From Sphingomonas carotinifaciens (lineage in GTDB: Bacteria > Pseudomonadota > Alphaproteobacteria > Sphingomonadales > Sphingomonadaceae): a stretch of DNA of 64,000 nucleotides. Position numbers and translations under genes: made by a program. This document shows positions 37,458-46,821 of the stretch, in pieces. A model generated the notes under the pieces. It saw nothing but the letters and a program-made list of their open reading frames with translations. It was not told the DNA's origin and did not search any database. Numbering within the stretch: position 1 is the stretch's first letter; each line of letters begins with the position of its first letter. Location of the stretch: contig NZ_WSUT01000005.1 of NCBI RefSeq assembly GCF_009789535.1, forward strand, positions 1,389,001-1,453,000, given 5' to 3'.

Positions 37458-40430
37458 ATGACGACTGCCATCGCGTCCAACGCCCGCAAAGACATGGCCA
37501 AGCTGTACCGCGCTGCCGAACCCGATGTTCTAAAACCGCTTCTGGACCGCGCGGCGACCAGTCCGGAATCACGGGAGCGGATCATGGGGCATGCCTCGGG
37601 CCTGCTCGCCGACCTGCGCGCGGCGCAGAGCCGGGGCTGGGTGAACCAGTTCCTGCAGGAATATCGGCTGAACTCGTCCGAGGGCGTCGCGCTGCTCAGC
37701 CTGGCCGAGGCATTCCTGCGCGTGCCGGACCCGGAAACGGCGGACCTGCTGATCGCGGACAAGCTGGGTGATGCGGACTGGCGTGCGCATACCGGCAAGT
37801 CGGCGTCGCGCCTCGTCAACTCCGCCACCTGGGGGCTGGTCGTCGGCCGTGCGCTGGTCGGCGAGGGCGAGACGGGACCGCTCAAGCGCCTGATCGCGCG
37901 GGCGGGGGAGCCGTTCGTGCGCCAGGGCGTGGGCGCTGCGATGCGGATGATGGGCGAGATCTTCGTGATGGGCCGCACCATCGATGAGGCGACGCGCCGG
38001 ATGAAGAAGCCGGAGAACAAGGGCTTTACCGCCAGCTTCGACATGCTGGGCGAGGCGGCCCGGACGCACGAGGACGCCCAGCGCTACTTCCAGGCTTATG
38101 TGCAGGCGATCGACGCGGTGGGCCGCGATCCGGCGGCGGGGCATTCGGTGTCGGTGAAGCTGTCGGCATTGCATCCGCGGTATGAGGTCGCGCGGCGGGC
38201 GGAGTGCGTGCCGGCGCTGACGGAGATGCTGGAGGCGCTGGCGGTGCAGGCGGCGGGGCATGGAATCGCGCTGACGGTGGATGCCGAGGAGTCCGAGCGG
38301 CTGGAGATGAGTCTCGACATCATCGGCGCGGTCGCAGGGCTGCCCAGCCTGAACGGCTGGGAAGGCTTCGGCATGGCGGTGCAGGCTTATGGCAAGCGGG
38401 CGCGGCCGGTGGTCGAATGGGCGAACAGCCTCGGCCGGATCATGAACGTGCGGCTGGTCAAGGGCGCGTACTGGGACTCGGAGATCAAGCGCACGCAGGT
38501 CGAGGGACTGGCGGACTATCCGCTGTTCACGCGCAAGGCGGCGACCGATGTGTCCTATCTGGCGGTCGCCAAGGACATGCTGGCGGCCGAAAATATCCGT
38601 CCCGCCTTTGCCAGCCACAATGCGCTGACCGTCGCCACCATCCTGGAATGGGCGGGCAACCACCGCGATTTCGAGTTTCAGCGGCTGCATGGGATGGGCG
38701 ATGGGCTGTACGAGCGGCTGGTGCGGGAGCAGGGGTATCATTGCCGCATCTATGCGCCGGTGGGCGGGCACCGCGACCTGCTGGCGTATCTGGTCCGGCG
38801 GCTGCTGGAGAACGGGGCGAACTCCAGTTTCGTGCACCAGCTCGCCGATGCGCGGCTGACCGAGGCGGAGATACTGGCGGACCCGGTGGCGAAGATCGCG
38901 GCGGTCGGCGGGGCGCGGCACCCGTCGATCCCGCTGCCCATCGATCTGTTCCGGCCGGGGCATCGCAATTCGGGCGGCATCGACCTGAGCGACATTTCGA
39001 CGCTGGAGCGGACTCGATCCGCCGTCAATGTGCCGGTGGCGCGCGAAACCGGCGACACGCAGGCCGCCGACGTCAAGGCCGCCGTATCGCGTGCTCAGGC
39101 GGCGTTCGGAGAGTGGTCCAAGCGGCCGGTGGCGGAACGGGCGGCGATCCTGGAGCGGCTGGCCGATCTGCTAGAGGAGGAGCGCGACCGCCTGATGGCG
39201 ATCCTGGTGCAGGAGGCGTTCAAGACGATCCCGGACGCGATCGGGGAAGTGCGCGAGGCCGCCGATTTCTGCCGCTACTACGCCGGTGAAGCCCGGGCGC
39301 GGCTGCAGCCGGTGGAGCTGCCCGGACCGACGGGCGAGCGCAACACGCTGCATATGGACGGGCGCGGCGTGTGGGCGACGGTGGCGCCGTGGAATTTCCC
39401 GCTGGCGATCTTCTTGGGACAGACCGTCGCGGCCCTGGTGACGGGCAATACCGTCGTCGCCAAGCCTGCGCCGCAGACGCCGGAGATTGCGCGGGCTGCG
39501 GTCGCGCTTGCCCACCGGGCCGGCGTACCGGCCGACGCACTGGTGCTGGTGACGGGCGGACCGGAGGTCGGACAGGCGCTGACCGAGGATGCGCGGGTGA
39601 TGGGCGTCGCCTTTACCGGATCGACCGCCACCGCCAAGCGGATCGCCCGCACGCTGGTGGCCGATGACGACCGCCCGATCGTGCCGCTGATCGCGGAAAC
39701 CGGCGGGATCAACGCGATGATCGTCGATTCGACCGCTCTGCCCGAACAGGTGGTCGCCGATGTCGTCACCTCGTCCTTCCGGTCGGCGGGGCAGCGGTGT
39801 TCGGCGCTGCGCCTGCTGCTGGTGCAGGAGGAAGTGGCGGACGGCGTGATCGCGATGCTGACGGGTGCGATGGAGACGCTGAAGCTGGGGCCGACGGGCG
39901 ACCCGGCGACCGATGTCGGGCCGGTGATCGACCGGGCCGCCTATGACAAGCTGATGGCGTATCGGCAGCAGGCGGGCGCGCGCGTCATCAAGACGCTGGA
40001 CGCACCGGCGGACGGCCTGTTCGTGCCGCCGACGCTGGTCCGGCTGGACCGGATCGAGGATCTGGACCGCGAATGGTTCGGCCCGATCCTGCACGTCGCG
40101 ACCTGGGCGGCGGGGACGCTGAGCGAGACGATCGCGCGAGTCAATGCCAAGGGCTATGGCCTGACCATGGGCCTGCACAGCCGTATCGCGCGCGCCGTGG
40201 AAGTCGCCGAGGCGGAGGCGGAAGTGGGCAATCTGTACGTCAACCGGTCGATGATCGGCGCGGTGGTCGGGTCGCAGCCCTTTGGCGGCGAGGGGCTGTC
40301 CGGCACCGGGCCGAAGGCGGGCGGGCCGCATTACCTGTATCGTTTCTGCGCGGAACGGGCGGTGTCGGTGGACACCACCTCGGCCGGCGGCAACGCGACG
40401 CTGTTGTCGCTGGACGAAGGGGGGATCTGA
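37458..40430 (+). CDS. putA: Bifunctional proline dehydrogenase / P5C dehydrogenase
   Basis: A 990-aa PutA that oxidises proline to glutamate in two steps. The FAD-dependent proline dehydrogenase barrel takes about residues 110-480, with RLVKGAYWDSEIKRTQ and FASHNALTVA. The aldehyde dehydrogenase half takes about 500-960, with its Glu in AETGGINAM and Cys in SAGQRCSALR. There is no N-terminal ribbon-helix-helix DNA-binding domain, so this is a short, non-autoregulatory PutA. The ATG at 37458 is chosen over a TTG two codons upstream. Confidence 0.97.
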   Translation: MTTAIASNARKDMAKLYRAAEPDVLKPLLDRAATSPESRERIMGHASGLLADLRAAQSRGWVNQFLQEYRLNSSEGVALLSLAEAFLRVPDPETADLLIADKLGDADWRAHTGKSASRLVNSATWGLVVGRALVGEGETGPLKRLIARAGEPFVRQGVGAAMRMMGEIFVMGRTIDEATRRMKKPENKGFTASFDMLGEAARTHEDAQRYFQAYVQAIDAVGRDPAAGHSVSVKLSALHPRYEVARRAECVPALTEMLEALAVQAAGHGIALTVDAEESERLEMSLDIIGAVAGLPSLNGWEGFGMAVQAYGKRARPVVEWANSLGRIMNVRLVKGAYWDSEIKRTQVEGLADYPLFTRKAATDVSYLAVAKDMLAAENIRPAFASHNALTVATILEWAGNHRDFEFQRLHGMGDGLYERLVREQGYHCRIYAPVGGHRDLLAYLVRRLLENGANSSFVHQLADARLTEAEILADPVAKIAAVGGARHPSIPLPIDLFRPGHRNSGGIDLSDISTLERTRSAVNVPVARETGDTQAADVKAAVSRAQAAFGEWSKRPVAERAAILERLADLLEEERDRLMAILVQEAFKTIPDAIGEVREAADFCRYYAGEARARLQPVELPGPTGERNTLHMDGRGVWATVAPWNFPLAIFLGQTVAALVTGNTVVAKPAPQTPEIARAAVALAHRAGVPADALVLVTGGPEVGQALTEDARVMGVAFTGSTATAKRIARTLVADDDRPIVPLIAETGGINAMIVDSTALPEQVVADVVTSSFRSAGQRCSALRLLLVQEEVADGVIAMLTGAMETLKLGPTGDPATDVGPVIDRAAYDKLMAYRQQAGARVIKTLDAPADGLFVPPTLVRLDRIEDLDREWFGPILHVATWAAGTLSETIARVNAKGYGLTMGLHSRIARAVEVAEAEAEVGNLYVNRSMIGAVVGSQPFGGEGLSGTGPKAGGPHYLYRFCAERAVSVDTTSAGGNATLLSLDEGGI

Positions 40431-40432
40431 AT

Positions 40433-40549
40433 CCGTTCGTCTGGAGTAGCCGGCGAGCTTGTCGAGACGGCGTATCGAGAGGCCTTCGAGGGGGGGGTAC
40501 CTCTTGATACGGGCTCTCGACAAGCTCGATCCCTACTCGAGGCGAACGG
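40433..40549. repeat. Large imperfect palindrome after putA
   Basis: The two halves pair in three blocks: CCGTTCGTCTGGAGTAG with CTACTCGAGGCGAACGG, GAGCTTGTCGAGA with TCTCGACAAGCTC, and CGTATCGAGAGG with CCTCTTGATACG. A run of eight G's lies at the tip. It is of the CTCGACAAGCTCG-containing type scattered through many sphingomonad genomes, as I recall. A short, diverged relative is at 50411-50450. It may also act as the putA terminator. Confidence 0.75.
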
Positions 40550-40617
40550 CATGGGGGGCGGATCGAAATCGTCTTCGGGCGTTAGGGTAGGGAAGGTCGA
40601 TACAGCCTTCCCGACCC

Positions 40618-41778
40618 CTACGCCCCCTTGGTGAGCGAAGGGGCGTAGGGCATGACCAGCGTGCCGTCGGGTGCGGCGGTGTAGGTGGTCTGGGTCGGAT
40701 AGGCGATGCCGATCTTCTCGGCGGCGAAGCGGCGGATGATCGCGACCATGATCCGGTCGCGCTTGGCGTGCGCAGTCGGCCAGTCATTGCCGGCGATGTC
40801 GAACTGGAGCGCATAGTCGAGGCTGCTGGCACCGAACGTCTCGAACCCGGCGCGGGCGACGGTCACCTCTTCGGCCTCGGCGATCTCGCGCAGCAGGGCG
40901 GGCACGCGCTCCAGCGTCTCGGGCGCGGTTTCATAGGTGACGCCGATGGTGAAGCCGATGCGGATATGGTTGCGCACCGTGGTGTTCTGAATCTCCTTGT
41001 CGAGAAGCTGGCGGTTCGAGATGACGCGCAGCTCGCCGGTAAAGGCGCGGATGCGGGTCGATTTCAGCCCGATCGATTCGATCACGCCGCTGGTCGTGCC
41101 GTAGCTGATCGTGTCGCCGCGGCGGAACGGCCGGTCGAAGATGATGGCGAGCGCGGCGAACAGGTCGGCGAAGATGCCCTGCGCCGCCAGACCGATCGCG
41201 ATGCCGCCGACACCGAGACCGGCGACCAGGCCGGTGACGTTGACCCCGAGATTGTCGAGCACGACGACGAGCGCAATCGCGAACAGCGCGAAGGTGACGA
41301 GCAGGCGGATCAGGCCCATCGCGGAGAGCAACGCCTCGCCCGAATAATGCTCGGATTGGGTGCGGTGTTCGATCGCGCCCAGGATCAGCTCGCGCGCCCA
41401 GATCGCGGCCTGGAACACGGCGGCGACGGTGAACAGGAAGCCGACGGTGCTGGCGACCTCGCGCGGCGCACCGGCATAGCCGACGACCAGTTGCGCCGCG
41501 AGCATGATGATGAAGAAGTTGTTGGTCCGCACCACGGCACGGCCGATGATGATGCCCCAGCCCGCAGCGAGACCGGGGCGCGCACACAGGCGATTGCCCA
41601 GGCGGCGGGCGGCATGGAGCGCAATGACGATGACCGCGCCGATGCCAAAGGCGATCAGCACCTGCAGCCAGTGCGTCTGCACCCAAAGCGTGCTGGCGTC
41701 GATCAGGCGATCGATCTGGCGGGGGACGTTGGTGGTATCGAAAATGGGCTCTTTGGCAGCGGCGGAATTATTCGACAT
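40618..41778 (-). CDS. Small-conductance mechanosensitive channel (MscS family)
   Basis: A 386-aa inner-membrane MscS-like channel. About four hydrophobic segments precede the pore helix (GLGVGGIAIGLAAQGIFADLFA), with the Gly/Ala packing pattern of MscS TM3. The beta domain starts FDRPFRRGDTISYG and continues with STRIRAFTGELRVISNRQLLDKEIQN. It should open on osmotic downshock. The start ATG is at 41778. The gene lies 12 nt after topoisomerase IB on the same strand. Confidence 0.93.
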   Translation of the reverse strand: MSNNSAAAKEPIFDTTNVPRQIDRLIDASTLWVQTHWLQVLIAFGIGAVIVIALHAARRLGNRLCARPGLAAGWGIIIGRAVVRTNNFFIIMLAAQLVVGYAGAPREVASTVGFLFTVAAVFQAAIWARELILGAIEHRTQSEHYSGEALLSAMGLIRLLVTFALFAIALVVVLDNLGVNVTGLVAGLGVGGIAIGLAAQGIFADLFAALAIIFDRPFRRGDTISYGTTSGVIESIGLKSTRIRAFTGELRVISNRQLLDKEIQNTTVRNHIRIGFTIGVTYETAPETLERVPALLREIAEAEEVTVARAGFETFGASSLDYALQFDIAGNDWPTAHAKRDRIMVAIIRRFAAEKIGIAYPTQTTYTAAPDGTLVMPYAPSLTKGA

Positions 41779-41790
41779 CAATCTTCCCGG

Positions 41791-42792
41791 TCAGGCGGCC
41801 GCTAAGGCCGGCGTGCCCTGTTCGAGGAAGGCGATCAGGCCGCATTCCTCTCGGCTGAGGTGGCGCTTTGCGCGCGGGAGGCGCAGCGCCTGGCGAAAGC
41901 TGGACTGACCCTTCTTGACCAGGGCGATCAGCGAAGGGTGGACATAGCTTTTGCGTGCGATGGCGGGGGTGTTGCCGAGCCGTGCGACGACGGGTTCGAG
42001 CAGCGCCTTCAAACTGAGGTCGCTTTCGGCGCGGGCCAGCGCCTCGAACGCGGTGACGCTGGCGGCCCAGGTGCGGAAATGCTTGGCGGTGAAATCGCCG
42101 CCCGTCGCCTGCTTGATATAGGCGTTCACGTCGGAAGAGGTGACGGGATGCGCCTCGCCCGCATCGTCCAGCCAGGCGAACAGATGCTGTTCGTCCAGAT
42201 CCTGGCAGCTTTTGACGAAGCGCGCGAGCGAGCGATCGGTGATGCGGCAGTCGCGCACCTTGCCCGACTTGCCCTGATAGCGCAGCTTGAGCGTCTGGCC
42301 CTTTACCTTACCATGGCGCTTGCGCAGCGTGGTCGCGCCGAAACTCTTGTTGGCGGCGGCATAGGCCTCGTTCCCGACGCGGATATGCGCGATGTCGAGC
42401 AGCCGGACGACGGCGGCCACGGCGCGCTCCTTGCAAAGCCCGCGCAAGGCCAGATCCGCCTCCACCCGTTTACGCAAACGCGGCAGCGCGTGGCCGAATT
42501 CGGCGCAGCGTTCGTATTTCGCCGCTTCCTGCGCTTCGCGGAAGTCGGTGTGATAACGATATTGCTTGCGGCCCTTCTCGTCCCAGCCGACCGCCTGGAC
42601 GTGGCCGTTCGCCCGGGGGCAATACCAGGCATTCACATAGGCCGGGGGCAGGCCGATCCGGTTCAGCCGGTCGATCTCGTCCCGGTCGGTGATGCGCTCG
42701 CCCTTCGCGTTCCAATAGCCCCAGCCGCCACGCACCTTTTTGCGCGTGATGCCGGGCTTGGTGTCATCGCAATAGACGAGTTTGGTGGGCAT
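41791..42792 (-). CDS. DNA topoisomerase IB
   Basis: A 333-aa bacterial type IB topoisomerase, poxvirus-like. The nucleophile Tyr is in RKSYVHPSL. The catalytic-core RVGNEAYAAANKSFGATTLRKRH and FTAKHFRTWAAS segments supply the Arg/Lys residues. It relaxes supercoils by nicking one strand. Such genes are an accessory, non-essential function in bacteria. It may be driven by a divergent stress-type promoter shared with the DJ-1/PfpI gene. Confidence 0.94.
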   Translation of the reverse strand: MPTKLVYCDDTKPGITRKKVRGGWGYWNAKGERITDRDEIDRLNRIGLPPAYVNAWYCPRANGHVQAVGWDEKGRKQYRYHTDFREAQEAAKYERCAEFGHALPRLRKRVEADLALRGLCKERAVAAVVRLLDIAHIRVGNEAYAAANKSFGATTLRKRHGKVKGQTLKLRYQGKSGKVRDCRITDRSLARFVKSCQDLDEQHLFAWLDDAGEAHPVTSSDVNAYIKQATGGDFTAKHFRTWAASVTAFEALARAESDLSLKALLEPVVARLGNTPAIARKSYVHPSLIALVKKGQSSFRQALRLPRAKRHLSREECGLIAFLEQGTPALAAA

Positions 42793-42818
42793 CGTTGCTC
42801 CCTCGGATGGTCTTGGGA

Positions 42819-42869
42819 AATGCGCCGGCGGTCGCTTCGTTCCGGAACGGGGGCAGGGGGCGGCGGGTT
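42819..42869. promoter_or_regulatory. Divergent EcfG-like promoters with palindromic -35
   Basis: The perfect 10-bp palindrome GTTCCGGAAC (42839-42848) offers GGAAC on both strands. To the right GTT follows after 18 bp (42867-42869; GGAAC-N17-GGTT), toward the DJ-1/PfpI gene. To the left (minus strand) CATT follows after 16 bp (42822-42819), toward topoisomerase IB. Each has one mismatch in the -10 element. Confidence 0.45.
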
Positions 42870-42919
42870 GAGGCGGCGTTCCCCTTCACCGATACCCCTT
42901 CCTCCCATGGAGAATTGTC

Positions 42920-43480
42920 ATGGCCGATCTATCCCAAGCCCGCGTCCTGATGCTGGCGGCAGACGGGTTCGAGACCGTCGAGCTGTTCGAACCGCGCAAG
43001 GCGCTGGAGGCGGCGGGCGCCAAGGTGAGCCTCGCCTCGCTGAAGCGCGACCCGATCCAGGGCATGGAGCAGGATTTGAACAAGGCGGAGACCGCGACGC
43101 CGGACCTGACCGTCGACGAGGTCGACACCGACGATTATGACGCGCTGGTGCTGCCGGGCGGCACCTGCAACCCGGACAAGCTGCGCCTGAACGAGCGCGC
43201 GGTGGAGATCGTCACCGAATTTATGGAGGACGACAAGATCGTCGCCGCGATCTGCCACGGCCCCTGGCTGCTGGCGGAGGCGGACGTGGTCGACGGCCGG
43301 CGGCTGACCAGCTTCCCCTCGATCCGCACCGACCTGGAAAATGCCGGCGCCGATGTGGTGGACGAGGAAGTCGTGGTCGACGGCAACCTGATCACCAGCC
43401 GCAAGCCGGATGACATTCCCGCCTTCAACCAGGCGATCATTGATGCGCTGGTCGAGGAACTGGCCGACGAGCCGGCCTGA
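42920..43480 (+). CDS. DJ-1/PfpI family protein (type 1 glutamine amidotransferase fold)
   Basis: A 186-aa protein of the PfpI/YhbO group. The nucleophile Cys and following His are in AAICHGPWLL, and the family blocks DYDALVLPGGTCNPDKLR and SFPSIRTDLENAGA are intact. Members act as deglycases, chaperones or peptidases under stress. An GGAG ribosome site is 9 nt before the ATG. A GGAAC-N17-GGTT sequence upstream suggests general-stress control. Confidence 0.93.
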   Translation: MADLSQARVLMLAADGFETVELFEPRKALEAAGAKVSLASLKRDPIQGMEQDLNKAETATPDLTVDEVDTDDYDALVLPGGTCNPDKLRLNERAVEIVTEFMEDDKIVAAICHGPWLLAEADVVDGRRLTSFPSIRTDLENAGADVVDEEVVVDGNLITSRKPDDIPAFNQAIIDALVEELADEPA

Positions 43481-43572
43481 CCCGGAACGGGACGCGGATG
43501 AGCGGGGCCGCCGTCGCGTCTGCGGCCCCGCTATGGCATCGCGGGCACATTCCCCCGGTCGGAGAGTCCGCG

Positions 43573-44499
43573 ATGCGATTCATGCTTCCCCTTGCCCTGA
43601 TCCTGATCGCCGGCCCGGCGGTGGCACAGGGAAGTGGCGCGCCGTTTACCGTCGGCAACCGCGGCTTTGCGACGTTGCAGGAGGCGGTGGGCGCGATCGG
43701 CGATGGCGAGGGGACCATCCGCATCGCACCGGGCACCTACCGCGAATGCGCGGTGCAGGATGCGGGTCGCATAGCCTATGTCGCGGCGGTGCCGGGCCGG
43801 GTGGTGTTCACGCGCGTCACCTGCGAGGACAAGGCGGCGCTGGTGCTGCGCGGGCGCGGTGCGCGTGTCGAGGGTATCGTGTTCTCCCATCTGGAGGTGG
43901 CGGACGGCAATGGCGCGGGTATCCGTCTGGAAAAAGGCCCGCTGACGGTCGAGAACGCGATGTTCCTGGACAGCCAGTCGGGCATCCTGTCCGCCGACGA
44001 TCCCGCCGCCACGGTCACCATCGATCATTCGACCTTTGCCGGGTTGGGCAAGGACCCGACCGGTAACGGCGCGCATGGCATCTATATCGGCGGCTATGGC
44101 GGGCTGACCGTCACTGCCAGCCGGTTCGAGCGGGGCACGGGCGGTCATTATCTGAAAAGCCGCGCCAAGCGGATCACGGTGACCGACAGCAGCTTCGACG
44201 ATACGCGCGGGCAGGCGACCAACTACATGATCGACCTGTCCAACGGCGCACAGGGCCGGATTGCGGGCAACACCTTCGTGGTGGGGCGCAACAAGGACAA
44301 TCATTCCACGCTGATCACCGTCGCGCCCGAGGGGGCGAAGAACGATTCGACCGGGCTGGTGGTCGAGAACAACATCGCCACGCTGGCGCCGGGGGTGACG
44401 TACAAGCCGGTGCTGGTCGGCAACTGGTCCGGCGAGGCGCTGGTGCTGCGCGGCAACCGGCTGGGTGCGGGGATCAGCCTGACCGCAAGGCGCTGGTGA
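43573..44499 (+). CDS. Exported right-handed beta-helix protein
   Basis: A 308-aa protein with a signal peptide (MRFMLPLALILIAGPAVAQ). The rest shows the regular short strands of a right-handed parallel beta-helix (repeating patterns such as GIVFSHLEVADGNGAGIRL, TVENAMFLDSQSGIL and ITVTDSSFDDTRG). It begins with the FATLQEAVGAIGDGEGTIRIAPGTY entry common to pectate-lyase-like folds. No lyase catalytic residues could be assigned. It may bind or cut polysaccharide in the periplasm or outside. The start is the ATG 12 nt after GGAGAG. Confidence 0.82.
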   Translation: MRFMLPLALILIAGPAVAQGSGAPFTVGNRGFATLQEAVGAIGDGEGTIRIAPGTYRECAVQDAGRIAYVAAVPGRVVFTRVTCEDKAALVLRGRGARVEGIVFSHLEVADGNGAGIRLEKGPLTVENAMFLDSQSGILSADDPAATVTIDHSTFAGLGKDPTGNGAHGIYIGGYGGLTVTASRFERGTGGHYLKSRAKRITVTDSSFDDTRGQATNYMIDLSNGAQGRIAGNTFVVGRNKDNHSTLITVAPEGAKNDSTGLVVENNIATLAPGVTYKPVLVGNWSGEALVLRGNRLGAGISLTARRW

Positions 44500-44578
44500 C
44501 GCCGAGATAAGGGCTGGGGGATAAAGGCTGGAGGCCGGCGGCTTCGTCCTGTCATCGATTGCACGGGAGACATGACGC

Positions 44579-45067
44579 ATGACGAAGACTTTGAGCCTGA
44601 TCGCACTAACCGCAGTGCTGGCCGGCTGCACGACGATGACGGATAGCGCGGCGGACGGGGCCGCGGCTGCAACGGGTGAGACGATCCGCTACAGCGTGTC
44701 GCCCTGCTACGGGACGTGCCCGGTCTATGCGGTGACGGTGTTGCCGAACGGGCAGGTGACGTTCGACGGGCAGGAGCATGTCGCCGCCAGGGGGCAGCAG
44801 GAACGACAGGCGGGCGTCGCCGCCTATCGCCGCCTTGCCGCCGCTTTGGCCCCCTATCGCCCGATGACCGGGGCCACCGCGCAGACCCGGTGCGAGCAGC
44901 AGGTGAGCGACCAGCAGGGCTATCGCATCGCCTGGGTCGGGGACGATGGGCGCGAGACGGTGCTGACGCACGATCGCGGCTGCATATCGCCGACGAACCG
45001 GGCGTTGAACAAGGTCATGGACGGCGTGCCGGCGATGCTGGGCCTTGGCGGGTGGATCGGCCGCTGA
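44579..45067 (+). CDS. DUF6438-like lipoprotein
   Basis: A 162-aa protein with a lipoprotein signal (lipobox VLAGC, Cys about residue 17). The core CYGTCPVYAVTVLPNGQVTFDG is the typical opening of DUF6438 proteins, whose function is unknown. Four further Cys, including the pair in CYGTC, suggest disulfides outside the cytoplasm. It converges with the asparagine-synthetase-like gene, 6 nt between stops. Confidence 0.8.
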   Translation: MTKTLSLIALTAVLAGCTTMTDSAADGAAAATGETIRYSVSPCYGTCPVYAVTVLPNGQVTFDGQEHVAARGQQERQAGVAAYRRLAAALAPYRPMTGATAQTRCEQQVSDQQGYRIAWVGDDGRETVLTHDRGCISPTNRALNKVMDGVPAMLGLGGWIGR

Positions 45068-45073
45068 TCCGGC

Positions 45074-46816
45074 TCACTCGGCCAGTCGGCTGCCCAGCCA
45101 CTGGCCGAGATATTCCAGGCACGCCAGCCGGCGCCACAGCCCGCTGTCGGCGACGCGGTCCATTTCGAACCAGCGGCGCATGACGGGGAAATCGGGATCG
45201 ATCACCCGGTGCATATATTCGGGGGCGAGCAGGCCGCCATGCTCGTCACCCTGCGCGGCGAGGCGGCGGCGCAGCGCATAGCTTTGCCGGCGCAGCCAGG
45301 GCGGGCGGATGCGCGACTGCCATTCGGAAAAACGGTGCCGGGTCGAGGGCGGGCCGGAAAAGTCATGGCCATAGGCCGAGGGATGCGCGGCAAGGCCGGG
45401 ATCGATCGCGGCGATCAGTTGCGCCTCGAACCGGCCGGCGCGCTTCAGGGCCAGGGGCAGCGTCATCGCATCGGCGACGACGCCGTGGTCCAGAAACGGC
45501 ATCAGATAGGCGCCGAACCGCGCCTCGGTGCTGATCTCGCGGCCGAACAGGGCGCGGCAGCGGACGGCGGGGTAGATGTGTTCGATGCGGTCGCGGGGGA
45601 TGCGGGCGTGGCGGGGCATGGCGATCGCGGAGGCGATCTTGGCGGCGATGCGGTCGAGAAAGGCGTGCGGGTCGAAGCGCGCGGTCGCGTCGGTGGCGAG
45701 GAAGCGGGCGAAGAAGGTGGCGGCCACCGCATCCGCGGTCATCGCGCGGTCGGGCAGATAGAAGAAATCGCGAAAGATTTCTCCGCAACCGCCCGAGGCG
45801 GCGAGCGCGCCGTTGGCATGGCGGGCATGGGCGGCGGCAGTGTTGCCGCCGCCGTCGAAGATGTTGCCGTAATTGGGCAGGCCGTCCCAGACATGGAACT
45901 CGCGCGCGACATGGTCGGCAAAGGCGTCGGGCGCGATATGGGTGTCGGCCTTGTTGATCCAGGCGACGGGCACGCCCTCTGCACGGCCGATCGCCTGCGC
46001 GACGGCGACGTCCTCGCTGCCCGGCGGGCCATAGACGTAGAGGTCGGGCCGGGCGCCAGCTTCGCGCAGGGCGGCAAGGAGCAGGCGCGAGTCGAGGCCG
46101 CCGGACAGCGGGCTGTTGATGCGGTCGAACGCCGCGACATGCGGCGCGACGACCGCATGGAGCCGCGTCCTAGCCGAGGCGATCCGGTCGGGCAGCGCGC
46201 GGGCGGGATCGATGCCGGGCAGCGTGCGTGTGACCGGGTGGTAGCGGATGCCGTCGGGCAGCAGCTCGACGATGCGGTCGGGCTCCAGCGTGCGCAGCCC
46301 CTCGAACACGGTATCGTCGCCGATGGGCGTGACGTTGAAGGCGTATTCGTAAAGCCCCTGGGGCGAGAAGCGCACGCGTTGCTGTACGTCCAGCGCGGCG
46401 AGAAGCGAGGTCGAGAAGACCTGGCCGTCCTCGTCATGGAAAAGCTGAAAGGCGCCGAACCAGTCGGTGAACAGGAAGTTGCGTCCGCGCTTGCGGATCA
46501 GCACCGCGAACTGCCCGGCAAGCCGCGACCAGTCGAGCCGCGGTGGCTCGAACGCGGTGAGCAGGGCGCGCAGGGCGTCCTGCCCGAGTTGTCCGTCGAA
46601 GGCGAGGGTGCCTGCGACCGCGACCATGTCGGGGCCGTCGACCAGCAGGGTGTCGGGGCCGCCGAGGATGTAGGGCACATGGAGGCCGTGCCAGCCGGGA
46701 AAGGCGAAATGGTGGGGATGCGTAAAGCCGAGCGCGGTGAACTGCGCGGTGGCGGCGGCGTGCGGGTCGGCGACGAGGCCGCGGGCGCCCTGGGCGTGGA
46801 GGAACAGTCCGGCCAT
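45074..46816 (-). CDS. Asparagine-synthetase-like protein without N-terminal Cys
   Basis: A 580-aa protein with two domains: an N-terminal Ntn-like region (about 1-190) and a C-terminal ATP-pyrophosphatase region whose P-loop is SPLSGGLDSRLLL (about 236). In true glutamine-dependent enzymes residue 2 is the catalytic Cys; here the start reads MAGLFLHAQ, so glutamine hydrolysis is not expected. Similar asparagine-synthase-related proteins occur in exosortase-A polysaccharide loci, where they may amidate or otherwise modify a sugar. The start at 46816 is 6 nt after the ligase-like gene on the same strand, so they form one operon. Confidence 0.82.
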   Translation of the reverse strand: MAGLFLHAQGARGLVADPHAAATAQFTALGFTHPHHFAFPGWHGLHVPYILGGPDTLLVDGPDMVAVAGTLAFDGQLGQDALRALLTAFEPPRLDWSRLAGQFAVLIRKRGRNFLFTDWFGAFQLFHDEDGQVFSTSLLAALDVQQRVRFSPQGLYEYAFNVTPIGDDTVFEGLRTLEPDRIVELLPDGIRYHPVTRTLPGIDPARALPDRIASARTRLHAVVAPHVAAFDRINSPLSGGLDSRLLLAALREAGARPDLYVYGPPGSEDVAVAQAIGRAEGVPVAWINKADTHIAPDAFADHVAREFHVWDGLPNYGNIFDGGGNTAAAHARHANGALAASGGCGEIFRDFFYLPDRAMTADAVAATFFARFLATDATARFDPHAFLDRIAAKIASAIAMPRHARIPRDRIEHIYPAVRCRALFGREISTEARFGAYLMPFLDHGVVADAMTLPLALKRAGRFEAQLIAAIDPGLAAHPSAYGHDFSGPPSTRHRFSEWQSRIRPPWLRRQSYALRRRLAAQGDEHGGLLAPEYMHRVIDPDFPVMRRWFEMDRVADSGLWRRLACLEYLGQWLGSRLAE

Positions 46817-46821
46817 GGGGA

